From positions 271,647-335,646 of the forward strand of contig NZ_LMAF01000003.1 of assembly GCF_001542875.1 (NCBI RefSeq): DNA of 64,000 nucleotides, written 5' to 3'. Below, piece after piece: positions 1 to 8,568 of the stretch. The notes under the pieces were generated by a model. That model did not search any database, was not told where the DNA came from, and saw only the letters and a list, made by a program, of their open reading frames with translations. Source of the DNA: Erythrobacter sp. YT30. Lineage in GTDB: Bacteria; Pseudomonadota; Alphaproteobacteria; Sphingomonadales; Sphingomonadaceae. The translations under genes and the position numbers were made by a program. Numbering within the stretch: the stretch's first letter is position 1; the number at the start of each line of letters is the position of its first letter.

Positions 1-84
1 CGCCTCGACGAGCCGCTCGAGCTTCTGGATGTTTTGTTCGGTGGTGTAGGTTTTGGTGACGTCGCGGGTGGGATTGTCAGTCAT
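1..84 (-). CDS. N-terminal fragment of an unidentified protein
   Basis: An ATG on the minus strand opens a frame that runs off the left edge of the window after 28 codons, beginning MTDNPTRDVTKTYTTEQN. It is preceded on its strand by a purine-rich GAGTGCCCCC-type stretch rather than a clear ribosome site. It lies 44 bp downstream of the alpha/beta hydrolase gene in the same direction, so it is probably the last or next member of that run. Too little is visible to assign a family. Confidence 0.5.
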   Translation of the reverse strand, partial: MTDNPTRDVTKTYTTEQNIQKLERLVEA

Positions 85-128
85 GGCAAGGGGGCACTCC
101 TGTGTCTGATTCCCTTGCGCATAAACCT

Positions 129-1016
129 TCAAAGTTGCAGAAATTTTTCTATCGCTGCGTTCACCTTATCCGGGGCCTCCCAAGGGACAAAATGCCCGCA
201 GTCTGGCACGCGCTCGATCGTCAGCGGGTCGATCATATCTTCCAACCCTTCGAGATTTTCCGGTGGAAGCGCGAGATCATCGAGCGCCCAGATCACGAGT
301 GTCGGAATGGTGAGCTTTGGCAGGTCGAGCGGCGTATAATCGGCTGGCAGTTCAAAAGGCTCGTCCATTGTCGGCACAACCATCGGGCTTGCGCGGTAGT
401 AATTGAGCATCCCGAACGCCGCATCGCGGTTTTGCCAATCGCGCAAGAGAGCATCGCGCTCTTCGGGTTCCATTGCGCTTGGCCGGTCCCATTTGACCTC
501 TTTCAGCATCAGGCCGGTCAGCCCCTGATTTTTGACAAGCGCGTCGTTGGCCGGATCGCGAAATCCGCGAATGTACTGGCTCGCCTCGCGCTGGCCGGGA
601 TGGATGTAGAGCAGTTTCTGGAAGATTGCGGGGTGAGGCGCATTGGCAATTATCGCGCGTTCAACGCGGCTGTGCTGGCCGCCGAGAGCAACTCCCCATG
701 CAATCGCGCCGCCCCAGTCATGGCCGACAATCGTGAACCTTGGCAGCGAAAGCGCATCGGCGAGCAGGAATACATCGCCGATCAGCTTGTCCGGTGTGTA
801 TGCGCTTACCTCTTGCGGCTTTGATGACCCTCGATAGCCGCGCTGATCAGGGGCAATACAGCGATAGCGGTCCTTGAAATGCGCGATCTGATGCCGCCAA
901 GTTCGATGGCTTTCGGGAAAACCGTGGAGGAAGATCAATGGCGGGGCATCGACGGGGCCCTCATCAACGATGTCGAGATGAATGCCATTGGAAAGAGAGA
1001 CGCGTTTTTGTTCCAA
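129..1016 (-). CDS. alpha/beta hydrolase, epoxide hydrolase/haloalkane dehalogenase-like
   Basis: A 295-aa single-domain alpha/beta hydrolase, probably soluble. The oxyanion motif HGFPES is at residues 31-36. The nucleophile elbow GHDWGG at 98-103 puts Asp100 where epoxide hydrolases and haloalkane dehalogenases have the nucleophile; esterases would have Ser. A late Asp (around 246, in LDDLALPP) and His (around 275, in GHFVPWE) complete the usual triad. The length matches the family, and the ATG opens directly with the first beta strand. It lies 27 bp downstream of an AraC-type regulator on the same strand, which may control it. The substrate cannot be read from sequence. Family assignment is firm; the exact activity is inference. 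Confidence 0.85.
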   Translation of the reverse strand: MEQKRVSLSNGIHLDIVDEGPVDAPPLIFLHGFPESHRTWRHQIAHFKDRYRCIAPDQRGYRGSSKPQEVSAYTPDKLIGDVFLLADALSLPRFTIVGHDWGGAIAWGVALGGQHSRVERAIIANAPHPAIFQKLLYIHPGQREASQYIRGFRDPANDALVKNQGLTGLMLKEVKWDRPSAMEPEERDALLRDWQNRDAAFGMLNYYRASPMVVPTMDEPFELPADYTPLDLPKLTIPTLVIWALDDLALPPENLEGLEDMIDPLTIERVPDCGHFVPWEAPDKVNAAIEKFLQL

Positions 1017-1043
1017 GGTGACGGTGCCTTTTAGTGTGTAGCC

Positions 1044-1880
1044 TTAGTCTTCATAACGGCTGTGCTCGCGAAAGCTCAGCCCGGCGGTTTGCAGGGGCGT
1101 AACAGCCTCTTTGAATTGTCCCGGCGTCATATCGGCAAACTGCCTGAATTCCTTGTTGAGATGTGAATCGTCGAAATATCGCAGCTCTGCAAGCACCTGG
1201 TCACTCGGGCTGCTGATACCCCGCAGGGCTGCTGCCATGTCAAGGAACCTGCTGCGTCTTAGAACGGCCTTTGGCGTCAGGCCGAAATGGTATTTACAGC
1301 GTCTTTCCATCTGCCGAACGGAGAGCCCGATCTGTTCGGCAGCATCATCGATGCGGATGGTGCTGTCCTGGCGAGAAAAGCGTTCAAACTGCGCCATCGC
1401 TTCATCGACTTCATACGTGCCCACGTCCTCCAGTCTTTTCGCCAAAATGTCTTCGACGATGGCGACTTTTTCCTCATCCTCTTGGGCGGCAGCGACTCTG
1501 TTATGGAGCTGAACGGCAAGCGAGCCCCACAAATCGTGCAGCGAGAGCATGGTGTCAGTATAATCGGCATGTGATTGAGTGAAGAGCCCGCGCCATCCAC
1601 CTGCGCGAAAGGCAATGCCGACATTGTCGAGAGTGCCCCGAAGTCGCACTTTGAAAGGGCGGCTATTGGCACCTGAAAAAACGGCTGTACCACCGCGAGC
1701 CAATTCTTCAGGCGCATCACCGCCGCGCCAATCCCCTTTGATGAGGCAGCGCACGAACGCGGTTTCAGCGAGCAGAAAATCATCGATTACGTGATCGTCG
1801 GGTAAGGGAGCCTGAAAGATGTAATAGTCGCGCACATAGGGCGCGAGTTTTGGCGACGGCTTGTAATTGCGTGAAAACAC
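1044..1880 (-). CDS. AraC-family transcriptional regulator
   Basis: The C-terminal half carries a double helix-turn-helix of AraC type: an IRIDDAAEQIGLSVRQMERR region, then FDDSHLNKEFRQFADMTPGQF, a typical AraC signature. The N-terminal part resembles the short ligand-binding domain of DUF6597-type regulators (MFSRNYKPSPKLAPYVRDYY). The frame is open far upstream into the SDR gene, with no ATG between the SDR stop (1939) and residue 1. A GTG at 1878-1880 preceded by a G-rich stretch is the most plausible start and gives 278 aa. An ATG overlapping the SDR stop exists in another frame but meets a stop after eight codons. It may regulate the flanking SDR and hydrolase genes (inference). Confidence 0.75.
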   Translation of the reverse strand: MFSRNYKPSPKLAPYVRDYYIFQAPLPDDHVIDDFLLAETAFVRCLIKGDWRGGDAPEELARGGTAVFSGANSRPFKVRLRGTLDNVGIAFRAGGWRGLFTQSHADYTDTMLSLHDLWGSLAVQLHNRVAAAQEDEEKVAIVEDILAKRLEDVGTYEVDEAMAQFERFSRQDSTIRIDDAAEQIGLSVRQMERRCKYHFGLTPKAVLRRSRFLDMAAALRGISSPSDQVLAELRYFDDSHLNKEFRQFADMTPGQFKEAVTPLQTAGLSFREHSRYED

Positions 1881-1938
1881 TGGCGGTGCGACCCCCCGAC
1901 GCTTTGCCCCCTTACGCTGGGCTATTTTTTGCCCCCAT

Positions 1939-2745
1939 TCAGGCTTCCATCTTCTCCATGTAGCCTGCTGCAACCATCGCTGCGACCTGATCAAATAGAG
2001 CATCCGGCGTTCGGCGCATCTCACCCATTTGCTCTTCCATTCCGCGCGCAACGATGATTTCGCGCTGCCCTTTAGCGATGGCATCAATCATGATTTTGGC
2101 AGCCTCATCTGCGGGAATGCCTTCATCAATGGCTTTGTCCGACCTGTCCCTTTTCGCTCCATCGCCAACCAAAGCGTTGCGCGCGACATTTGTGGCAACA
2201 GAGCCAGGATAGATGACATGGACATTGACGCCGGTCTGCGAGAGCTCTGCGCGAAGTGCGTCGGCATATCCCGCGAGGCCGAATTTGACGGCGCAATAGG
2301 CCGTTCGCATCGGCACTCCCACCTTACCAGCGATGGATGAAATGAAGGCGATGCCGCCAGATCCTCTTTCGGCTATGTGCCCGATAAGCCCTTGTGAGAA
2401 TGCGATCTGCGCGGTGAGATCGATATCGATGATATCGCGATAGACCTGCATGTCGGTGTTGAGAGCACGGCTGCGCTGCGACACGCCGGCATTTGCGAAT
2501 GCGAGATCAACGCCGCCTTTCCATCCGATAGCCTTGGCAGTCGCATCGGCCAGCGCTGCATCATCGCGCACGTCGAACGGCAGGATCAGCGTCTCGCCAC
2601 ATTCCTTAGCCACTTCTGCAAGCCGCGCTTCATCGCGTCCTGAAAGCACCAGATACGCGCCGCGTCCCGCAAGATCGCGCGCCAAAGCCGCACCAATCCC
2701 TGAGGATGCGCCTGTGATCCACGCAGTTTTGCCGTTGAAATCCAT
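1939..2745 (-). CDS. short-chain dehydrogenase/reductase (SDR)
   Basis: A 268-aa NAD(P)-dependent oxidoreductase of the classical SDR family. The cofactor motif TGASSGIG sits near residue 12, a NAG-type motif (FANAGVSQ) follows, then Ser (SSIAGKVG) and the YxxxK pair (YCAVK). The ATG at 2743-2745 has a good ribosome site, AGGGGAG, a few bases upstream; longer readings of the frame lack one. It follows the pirin gene by 28 bp and precedes the AraC gene by 58 bp, all on the minus strand, so the genes probably share a transcript. The substrate is unknown. Confidence 0.9.
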   Translation of the reverse strand: MDFNGKTAWITGASSGIGAALARDLAGRGAYLVLSGRDEARLAEVAKECGETLILPFDVRDDAALADATAKAIGWKGGVDLAFANAGVSQRSRALNTDMQVYRDIIDIDLTAQIAFSQGLIGHIAERGSGGIAFISSIAGKVGVPMRTAYCAVKFGLAGYADALRAELSQTGVNVHVIYPGSVATNVARNALVGDGAKRDRSDKAIDEGIPADEAAKIMIDAIAKGQREIIVARGMEEQMGEMRRTPDALFDQVAAMVAAGYMEKMEA

Positions 2746-2773
2746 TCCTAGCTCCCCTGAGTATGCCTCTGTT

Positions 2774-3655
2774 TTATGGATAGCTGACGGTCTTTGGCTT
2801 TCCGGGCAAGGGAATAAACTCTTCCTCGTCCCCCGGCACTTTGGGAAAGCGCCCCTCGGCCCAGTCCTCGCGCGCCTGAATGATCCGATCGCGGCTGGAG
2901 CTGACAAAGTTCCACCAGACATGGCGCTTTGTGGTGAAAGCTTCACCACCGAGCAGCATCACGCGGCCACCCTTTTCACTTTCAAGAACCATTTGCTTAC
3001 CCGGCGCGAGCACCGCCAATTCGTATAGAACAAGCGCGGTTCCATCGACGCTGGCCTCACCGCTCACCAGCATAACGGCGCGTTCATCGGCTTCAGTTTC
3101 GATTGGTATCGCGCCGGTCGGGGCGAGCAGGATTTCTGAGTAGATCGTGTCGGCATAGGTCGTGGTGGAGGCAGACTTACCCCACAAATCGCCCATGATG
3201 ACCCATGCTTTGACGCAGGTGTCTTCGACCACGGGCACGTCTTTGACAGCCTCGAATGCAGGATCAATTTCCTCGCGCCCATCGGGCAGGGCAAGCCATG
3301 TCTGCATCCCGAAGATCGGTGCAAGACGAGCGTGCTCGTCTGCCGGGCTGCGTTCTGAATGGACGATGCCTTTGCCCGCAGTCATCAAATTGACCTGGCC
3401 GGGACGGATCGTTGCAAAGCTGCCAAGGCTATCGCGGTGATTGATGGCACCTTCGAACAGCCAAGTGACGGTTGCCAGATTGATATGGGGGTGAGGACGC
3501 ACAGCCATGCCCGTATCCGGCGCGAGATTGGCAGGACCAAATTCATCGACGAAGATAAAGGGGCCGACCATTGTCCGCTCGCGCGATGGGAGTACGCGGC
3601 GAACTTCGAAGTCGCCCAGATCGTGGGTCACAGGCGTGATGGTCTGCGTGATCAT
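2774..3655 (-). CDS. pirin family protein
   Basis: A 293-aa bicupin. The N-terminal cupin has the pirin metal site: His55 and His57 (RPHPHIN), then His99 and Glu101 (GKGIVHSER). Bacterial pirins bind Fe/Ni. Some act as quercetin 2,3-dioxygenase, others modulate metabolic enzymes or regulators, so the role here is open. The C-terminal cupin is degenerate, ending WNFVSSSRDRIIQAREDW as usual for the family. The gene starts one base after the NUDIX stop codon, implying coupled expression with bolA and nudix upstream. Confidence 0.9.
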   Translation of the reverse strand: MITQTITPVTHDLGDFEVRRVLPSRERTMVGPFIFVDEFGPANLAPDTGMAVRPHPHINLATVTWLFEGAINHRDSLGSFATIRPGQVNLMTAGKGIVHSERSPADEHARLAPIFGMQTWLALPDGREEIDPAFEAVKDVPVVEDTCVKAWVIMGDLWGKSASTTTYADTIYSEILLAPTGAIPIETEADERAVMLVSGEASVDGTALVLYELAVLAPGKQMVLESEKGGRVMLLGGEAFTTKRHVWWNFVSSSRDRIIQAREDWAEGRFPKVPGDEEEFIPLPGKPKTVSYP

Positions 3656-4108
3656 CTATGCAAGCTCCTTTATCATCTGGCCGAGAGTCTCAGGAAACAC
3701 CGCTTCAGGCCACTGATCAAGCTCGGGAAGCGTAAACCAGCGGTGCTGCGTCATCAGCTTTTGTTCGAGCGCGGTGTGGTTGGTCGTAGTGATGACAGCC
3801 TCTGCCACGCGGATGAGGAAGTAGCGTTCATCAGCCTGCACCGGTTCGCCTTCGACAGTGACGAACTGCGGTGTGGTGCGCGCGATCTGCTTACCGGGAT
3901 CGGCGGTGATGCCAGTTTCTTCGAAAAGCTCGCGCCGGGCGGCTTCTTCAAAGCTTTCACCCGGCTCGCACTCGCCGCCTGCTGTTACCCAAAAAGGCGG
4001 CCTGTCGGGTACGTCGAAGCGGAACATGAGCGCGCGAACTAGCGGATCGAGCACGATGATCCGCGCGGACCGGCGGATGCGCAAGGTTGAAGAGGATTGA
4101 TCGATCAC
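3656..4108 (-). CDS. NUDIX hydrolase
   Basis: A 150-aa protein with a complete NUDIX box at about residues 45-67: GECEPGE, seven residues, then RELFEETGI, matching Gx5Ex7REUxEExGU. The glutamates of this box bind Mg2+ for hydrolysis of a nucleoside diphosphate linked to X. The N-terminal strand (SARIIVLDPLVRALMF) is typical of small cytosolic NUDIX proteins that act on nucleotides or nucleotide sugars. Its start overlaps the bolA stop by 4 nt (ATGA). Substrate is unknown. Confidence 0.9.
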   Translation of the reverse strand: MIDQSSSTLRIRRSARIIVLDPLVRALMFRFDVPDRPPFWVTAGGECEPGESFEEAARRELFEETGITADPGKQIARTTPQFVTVEGEPVQADERYFLIRVAEAVITTTNHTALEQKLMTQHRWFTLPELDQWPEAVFPETLGQMIKELA

Positions 4109-4377
4109 GCAGCAGGAGCGCTTGCCTTGATCGCGACAGCATGCACGCGCTGTCCAACAATATCTCCCAGCGCTGATATCACCGCGCGTTGGCGGGCGAG
4201 CCTTGTCATTCCTTCAAAAACGGTTGCTTCAATCACAATCGTGAAATGGGATTCGCCCGATCCGTCATCGCCTGAATGGCCTGCGTGGCTGGCGGAATCG
4301 TTGATGATTTCGAGCTTGGTTGGGACAAAAGTGTCCGTCAGGATCGCTTGCATCTCATCTGCTATTGCGCCGGGCAT
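4105..4377 (-). CDS. bolA: BolA family protein
   Basis: A 90-aa BolA-fold protein with the conserved core SHFTIVIEATVFEGMTRLAR followed by ALGDIV..RVHAVAIKA. BolA proteins bind monothiol glutaredoxins and [2Fe-2S] clusters through a conserved His (His75-type, here HAVAIK). An extra Gly/Asp/Ser-rich loop (HSGDDGSGESH) is visible before the core. It is divergent from the DnaJ-domain gene with 65 bp between them. In many alphaproteobacteria bolA, dnaJ-like and cobS genes are neighbours, which this window partly preserves. Confidence 0.9.
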   Translation of the reverse strand: MPGAIADEMQAILTDTFVPTKLEIINDSASHAGHSGDDGSGESHFTIVIEATVFEGMTRLARQRAVISALGDIVGQRVHAVAIKASAPAA

Positions 4378-4442
4378 ATCATCTTTTCCTCAAAGTGTAT
4401 GTCTTGGCATTTGGCATATAAGACACCATTCTCAAGAGCTTT

Positions 4443-5036
4443 ATGGCTCAAACTCGATTCCATGGCCGCCACGAAGGCGCAGACCGGCAATGTGAGCGCC
4501 CAGGCTGCACCGAGCCAGGCGAATTCCGCGCTCCGGGCTATCGCGCGTCCGGATTTGATGGGCCTGGGGAATGGCGCTGGTTCTGCCTTGAGCATGTGCG
4601 CGAATTTAATGCGGGCTATGATTGGTTCGAAGGGATGAGCGCGGAAGAAATCCTCAACGCCCAGTCCCCAATGGCCGGTTGGCGCACCGAAAGCCCCGGT
4701 TTTTCAGCCCGCGCCCATGTCGATGGAATGCCGCGCTGGTCAGACTTTGATGATCCACTTGATGCGATCTCCGCGCGCGCCGCGGGCATCAAGAGCAAGG
4801 CCCAGCGACAAGCCGATATGGCCATGGATGGACGCTTTTCCAAAGATGAGGCTGAAGCTTTGGAGACGATGGGCCTCGGCCTCAACACCGATCGCCGCCG
4901 ATTGCGCCGGCGCTATTCAGAGTTGGTGCGGCGGTATCACCCCGACAGGAACGGCGGCGATCGCAAATACGAGGCGCGCCTTGGCAAGGTGGTTGAAGCT
5001 TATCAGCTGCTGCGTGAGAGCAAGGCGATAGCCTAA
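4443..5036 (+). CDS. J-domain (DnaJ-like) protein
   Basis: A 197-aa protein whose C-terminus (about 140-192) is a J domain with the HPD tripeptide at 166-168 (YHPDRNGGDR), needed to stimulate DnaK ATPase. It has no G/F-rich region or classical DnaJ zinc fingers, so it is a type III J protein. The N-terminal half has C17 and C22, then Cys48 and His51 (WFCLEH), spaced like a small zinc site; that is inference. It belongs to the bolA-dnaJ-cobS neighbourhood conserved in alphaproteobacteria, though cobS here lies 2.5 kb away beyond four minus-strand genes. The specific client is unknown. Confidence 0.88.
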   Translation: MAQTRFHGRHEGADRQCERPGCTEPGEFRAPGYRASGFDGPGEWRWFCLEHVREFNAGYDWFEGMSAEEILNAQSPMAGWRTESPGFSARAHVDGMPRWSDFDDPLDAISARAAGIKSKAQRQADMAMDGRFSKDEAEALETMGLGLNTDRRRLRRRYSELVRRYHPDRNGGDRKYEARLGKVVEAYQLLRESKAIA

Positions 5037-5049
5037 AAATCAGCGTTCC

Positions 5050-5508
5050 TCAGTTTTCGCAAAGTGACGCGAGTTGTTCGGCACAGATTTTCCATCCTTC
5101 GATGAACCCCATGTCCTTGTGCTGCTCGCAGGCTTCTGCGGTCCAGTGCCGTGCAGTCGCTGTATATCGCGTGCCTGAGACCCCGTTTTCTTGTGCAGGT
5201 TCAATCTCCCATGTGCCAATCATGAAAGCTTGCGCCGGAACATACTCACCGTCGACGATCTGCACAGCGTCAGTTCCCACAAACCTTCGCCCTTCGTCCC
5301 AATGAAGCATCAGGCCGTCATTGGGAATCTCCTCGCCTTCTGGTCCATGCATCACCCCGAACCAGCGTCCGCCCGATTTGCGTTCCATGACTTTGGTTTC
5401 TGAACGCCAGGGGGAAGGGCACCACCATTCGTCTTGCCGGTCAGCCATGACTTCCCAGACCTTGTCCGGAGGGGCGGCTATGAAACGGGTGACGGAAAGC
5501 TCATTCAT
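5050..5508 (-). CDS. SRPBCC (AHSA1/START-like) domain protein
   Basis: A 152-aa single-domain protein of the Bet v 1-like superfamily. It begins VTRFIAAPPDKVWEVMAD, the usual first strand and helix, and ends with a long C-terminal helix (EACEQHKDMGFIEGWKICAEQL). Such proteins bind hydrophobic ligands, and many AHSA1-type members lack a known substrate. Its start overlaps the stop of the glutathione S-transferase gene by 4 nt, so the two are co-translated. Confidence 0.85.
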   Translation of the reverse strand: MNELSVTRFIAAPPDKVWEVMADRQDEWWCPSPWRSETKVMERKSGGRWFGVMHGPEGEEIPNDGLMLHWDEGRRFVGTDAVQIVDGEYVPAQAFMIGTWEIEPAQENGVSGTRYTATARHWTAEACEQHKDMGFIEGWKICAEQLASLCEN

Positions 5509-6134
5509 GAGCCCTGCGCCTCCTCGATCAATTTCGCATCGATTGCGTTGGCTTCAGCATAAGCGGGGCGCTGTGTGACGCGATCGACATAGGCCTTAAA
5601 TGCGGGCGTTTCCGGTATTGAGCCGAAGCGAAGGCCCCACACGAATTGGCTACCGACGTAAGTGTCGGCCATCGTAAAGCGGCTTCCGACGACAAAGTCG
5701 TTGGCGGACAGCCAGCCATCCATTGCCGACAAGGCCCGCTCAAGGCTGCCAAAGCCTGCTGTTGCTTCCCGTTCTGGAGGGATCTCCCAACCAAGAGTCC
5801 TAGCCAACACGGCCTGCTCCAGCGGACCGGCGCCAAAAAACATCCATCGAAAGTATGCGGCCTTCTCATGCGCATCGGGCAACAGGCCTTTGTCGGGATG
5901 CGTTTCGGCGAGGTAGTGATTGATCGCGGCAGCTTCGGTGATGATATGATCATGATCGCCATGGTGATGCACAAGGGCAGGCACCTTGTTCATCGGATTG
6001 ATGTCTGTGAAATTGTCGGGCCGGCTCGCCCAATCGAACACCACTTGATCATAATCCGCACCCGCCTCGTGCAAGGCCCAGCGCGATATCTGCCCGCGGC
6101 TCATCGCGACGGTGTAAAACGTGAATTCGGCCAT
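5505..6134 (-). CDS. glutathione S-transferase family protein
   Basis: A 209-aa two-domain GST. The N-terminal thioredoxin fold includes MSRGQISRWALHEAG (a catalytic Ser/Arg-type N-terminus), NPMNKVPAL with the cis-Pro, and TEAAAINHYLAE, where the Glu-Ala/Ser pair contacts glutathione. The C-terminal domain is all-helical with MADTYVGSQF at the conserved N-capping position. It lies 1 nt downstream of the DUF1428 gene. Substrate unknown; the class resembles bacterial beta/nu-like GSTs. Confidence 0.9.
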   Translation of the reverse strand: MAEFTFYTVAMSRGQISRWALHEAGADYDQVVFDWASRPDNFTDINPMNKVPALVHHHGDHDHIITEAAAINHYLAETHPDKGLLPDAHEKAAYFRWMFFGAGPLEQAVLARTLGWEIPPEREATAGFGSLERALSAMDGWLSANDFVVGSRFTMADTYVGSQFVWGLRFGSIPETPAFKAYVDRVTQRPAYAEANAIDAKLIEEAQGS

Positions 6135-6135
6135 A

Positions 6136-6498
6136 TCAGTCGCGTCCTCTCGTCAGAACAGGAGTGAATTCGCCCCAAATCAGACGAGAGCCATCAAACG
6201 GTGGATCGCCTTCGGGATAGCCTTCGAACCCTTCGCCTTCGCCCATGGCCTGTTGCGCTTTTTGAAGCGTTTCCTTGTCCGGCCAGACGATCCAGCCTGC
6301 GACGATCTTCTCGCCGTCTGGCGCTGCGACTGCCTTGCGAAGATCGGTGGTTTTGCCATCAGGCACATTGGATTCCCACAATTCCATCACTTCCAATGCG
6401 CCATGGCTCATGGACCAATCGGCCATGAAACTGGCGGATTTTTCGTATTCTTCGCGGTTGGCCTCAGGCACCGACAGCACGGCAATGGCTACATACAT
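6136..6498 (-). CDS. DUF1428 domain protein (YbaA-like)
   Basis: A 120-aa protein matching the YbaA/DUF1428 family, a dimeric alpha+beta barrel fold: it begins MYVAIAVLSVPEANREEYEK, continues WSMSHGALEVMELWESNVPDG, and ends near FDGSRLIWGEFTPVL. The biochemical role of the family is unknown. It sits between the MpaB-type oxygenase gene (63 bp upstream) and the GST gene (1 nt downstream) on the same strand. Confidence 0.85.
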   Translation of the reverse strand: MYVAIAVLSVPEANREEYEKSASFMADWSMSHGALEVMELWESNVPDGKTTDLRKAVAAPDGEKIVAGWIVWPDKETLQKAQQAMGEGEGFEGYPEGDPPFDGSRLIWGEFTPVLTRGRD

Positions 6499-6561
6499 TG
6501 ATTGTCCTCCCTCCAGACGACTCGAGTGGGTGGACCTTATCAGACCGAAGTAGCCAGGGAA

Positions 6562-7401
6562 TCAGTTTTGCTTGAAAGCCCAGCGCAGTGTGCGGCCCAC
6601 ACCCCATGTCGCCGCGCGAGCAGGCAAGGCGGTGAGACGAGGGCGCTGCAAACGCAGCATGCCGCGTGCCCAGTCGGGAAGCATGGATACAGCTTCTGCG
6701 CCCAGCATCGCTTGCACTCCGGGAGGTGTCCCAGGTGGTCGTTGGGTCAGCACCAATTGCGCGACTTCGCGCGCTTCGGGTGACGCGCGAAGATCGGTGC
6801 GCAATTCGCGGAAGATGGCATCAGCCTCGTTGCGCGTTTCCGGCACAGGGTCCGCACCTAAAGCCCGCGCGATAATCGCAAACTGGCGGTAATATTCATC
6901 CATTTGCGCGTTCGGCATATCGGGGCGCACATGGCGCAAATATCCGGCAAGAAAGCTCTGCGCCTCTACCACATGCACCCAGGCCAAAGTGCGCGGATTG
7001 TCGGCTTGATAGGGCGTACCATCGGGCAGCGTCCCGCCCACTTTTGCATGAATGCGATTCACCCGATCTATCGCCTTCATCGCTTCGTCACGATGCCCGA
7101 AAGTCGTCACCGCAATAAAGCGAGCCGTACGGCGCAAGCGGCCATGCATGTCTTCGCGGAAATTGGAGTGATCGAGCACTCCTTGTAACGCATGCGGGTG
7201 CAGCATCTGCAAGAGCAACCCGCGTATACCGCCCGTCATCATTCCCACCAGATCAGCATGAACCATGCGAATAGGCGTATCGCGCGCAAACAGCGCCTCA
7301 TCCGAAGGCGGCACGGGCTTTTGGCCCGATGACGTGTCGTTGAAGACACCGCGCACTTGGTCGACGAGTTTTAGCCGCAAGGATTCAATCGGATCAGGCA
7401 T
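6562..7401 (-). CDS. oxygenase MpaB family protein (DUF2236)
   Basis: A 279-aa protein with the signature of the MpaB/latex-clearing-protein superfamily (DUF2236): LLLQMLHPHALQGVLDHSNF, followed by TTFGHRDEAMKAIDRVNRIHAKV and TLAWVHVVEAQSFLAGY. The conserved His residues in these blocks are the expected heme ligands and active-site residues. Relatives include rubber oxygenase Lcp and fungal MpaB, but most bacterial members are uncharacterised. It is the first gene of the minus-strand run continuing into DUF1428, GST and SRPBCC, and is divergent from cobS. Confidence 0.85.
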   Translation of the reverse strand: MPDPIESLRLKLVDQVRGVFNDTSSGQKPVPPSDEALFARDTPIRMVHADLVGMMTGGIRGLLLQMLHPHALQGVLDHSNFREDMHGRLRRTARFIAVTTFGHRDEAMKAIDRVNRIHAKVGGTLPDGTPYQADNPRTLAWVHVVEAQSFLAGYLRHVRPDMPNAQMDEYYRQFAIIARALGADPVPETRNEADAIFRELRTDLRASPEAREVAQLVLTQRPPGTPPGVQAMLGAEAVSMLPDWARGMLRLQRPRLTALPARAATWGVGRTLRWAFKQN

Positions 7402-7502
7402 TATTGGCGATATAGGAGCCTTCGGCCCTGATTAAAATGTTGACGGTGATATAGTAAACCATGCTTGCAGCGCGCGCCCTGTCCCTCTAACCGGGGCGCG
7501 TA

Positions 7503-8495
7503 ATGAATTCTCCAGCAACACCGAACACCGCTGGCGCAACCGCCATTCCTGATACACCCGACACGACCGTGGATGTGCGCGATACCTTTGGTGTCGACGT
7601 CGATTGGCAAGTGCCTGCTTTTTCCGAGCCAACCGAGCACGTTCCCGAGCTCGACAAGGACTATGTCTTTGATCCCGAAACCACTCTCGCGATCCTTGCC
7701 GGATTTGCGCATAATCGCCGGGTGATGGTGCAGGGCTATCACGGGACGGGCAAGTCGACGCATATCGAACAGGTCGCGGCGCGCCTCAACTGGCCCAGTG
7801 TCCGCGTGAATCTCGACGCGCATATCAGCCGGATTGATCTGGTGGGCCGCGATGCGATTGTCTTGAAAGACGGATTGCAAGTCACTGAATTTAAAGAAGG
7901 CATCCTGCCGTGGGCGCTTCAGCATCCGGTGGCGCTGACATTCGACGAGTATGATGCGGGACGTCCCGATGTGATGTTCGTGATCCAGCGCGTGCTCGAA
8001 TTTGATGGGCGGCTGACTCTGCTCGATCAGAACCGTGTGATCACGCCAAACCCCTACTTCCGCCTGTTCGCGACCACCAACACGGTCGGGCTGGGCGATA
8101 CGTCTGGGCTTTACCACGGCACGCAGGCGATCAACCAGGCGCAGATGGACCGCTGGAATGTGGTGGTGGCGTTGAATTATCTGCCCGCCGAAATCGAGCA
8201 GAACATCGTGAAATCGAAAACGCCCGAGACCGATGACAAGGTGATCGCTGATATGATCAAGGTTGCCGATCTCACTCGGCAGGGTTTCATGAACGGGGAT
8301 ATCTCCACCGTCATGAGCCCGCGCACGGCCATCACCTGGGCGCAAAACGCGGCGATCTTTAACTCAATAGGTTTTGCCTTCCGCCTCTCATTCCTCAACA
8401 AGTGCGATGAGGCAGAGCGGGTGCTGGTAAGCGAGTATTATCAGCGCGTGTTTGGTGAGGATTTGCCCGAAGGGGCAGCGGCTGCCGGCGCGTAA
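7503..8495 (+). CDS. cobS: CobS-type AAA+ ATPase (cobaltochelatase subunit)
   Basis: A 330-aa MoxR/CobS-type AAA+ protein. Walker [10 protein letters not shown] is at 78-86 and Walker [10 protein letters not shown] ends near 151. The characteristic CobS segment [18 protein letters not shown] follows the P-loop, and [19 protein letters not shown] is the sensor region. Known CobS works with CobT and CobN in aerobic cobalt insertion into hydrogenobyrinate diamide. Many sphingomonads keep CobS/CobT-like proteins without a full cobalamin pathway, so function is uncertain. The next gene is a penicillin-binding protein, not cobT. A GGCGCC hairpin follows the stop codon. Confidence 0.88.
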   Translation: MNSPATPNTAGATAIPDTPDTTVDVRDTFGVDVDWQVPAFSEPTEHVPELDKDYVFDPETTLAILAGFAHNRRVMVQGYHGTGKSTHIEQVAARLNWPSVRVNLDAHISRIDLVGRDAIVLKDGLQVTEFKEGILPWALQHPVALTFDEYDAGRPDVMFVIQRVLEFDGRLTLLDQNRVITPNPYFRLFATTNTVGLGDTSGLYHGTQAINQAQMDRWNVVVALNYLPAEIEQNIVKSKTPETDDKVIADMIKVADLTRQGFMNGDISTVMSPRTAITWAQNAAIFNSIGFAFRLSFLNKCDEAERVLVSEYYQRVFGEDLPEGAAAAGA

Positions 8496-8496
8496 A

Positions 8497-8513
8497 GGCG
8501 CCAGACAGGCGCC
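8497..8513 (+). terminator. short GC hairpin after cobS
   Basis: GGCGCC, a 5-nt loop (AGACA), then GGCGCC, right behind the cobS stop codon. There is no downstream T tract, so it could be a weak terminator or an mRNA 3' stabiliser rather than a strong intrinsic terminator. Confidence 0.4.
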
Positions 8514-8568
8514 GTCGCACAAGCCCATATTGCAGACTGGTGTTATAGTCTGCTAACACAGTAGGCGT

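Noticed and set aside
7401..8345. 314-codon open frame on the minus strand opposite cobS
   Set aside because: It is antisense to a well-conserved CobS and shows no recognisable domain; its His- and Arg-rich composition is typical of GC-rich shadow frames.
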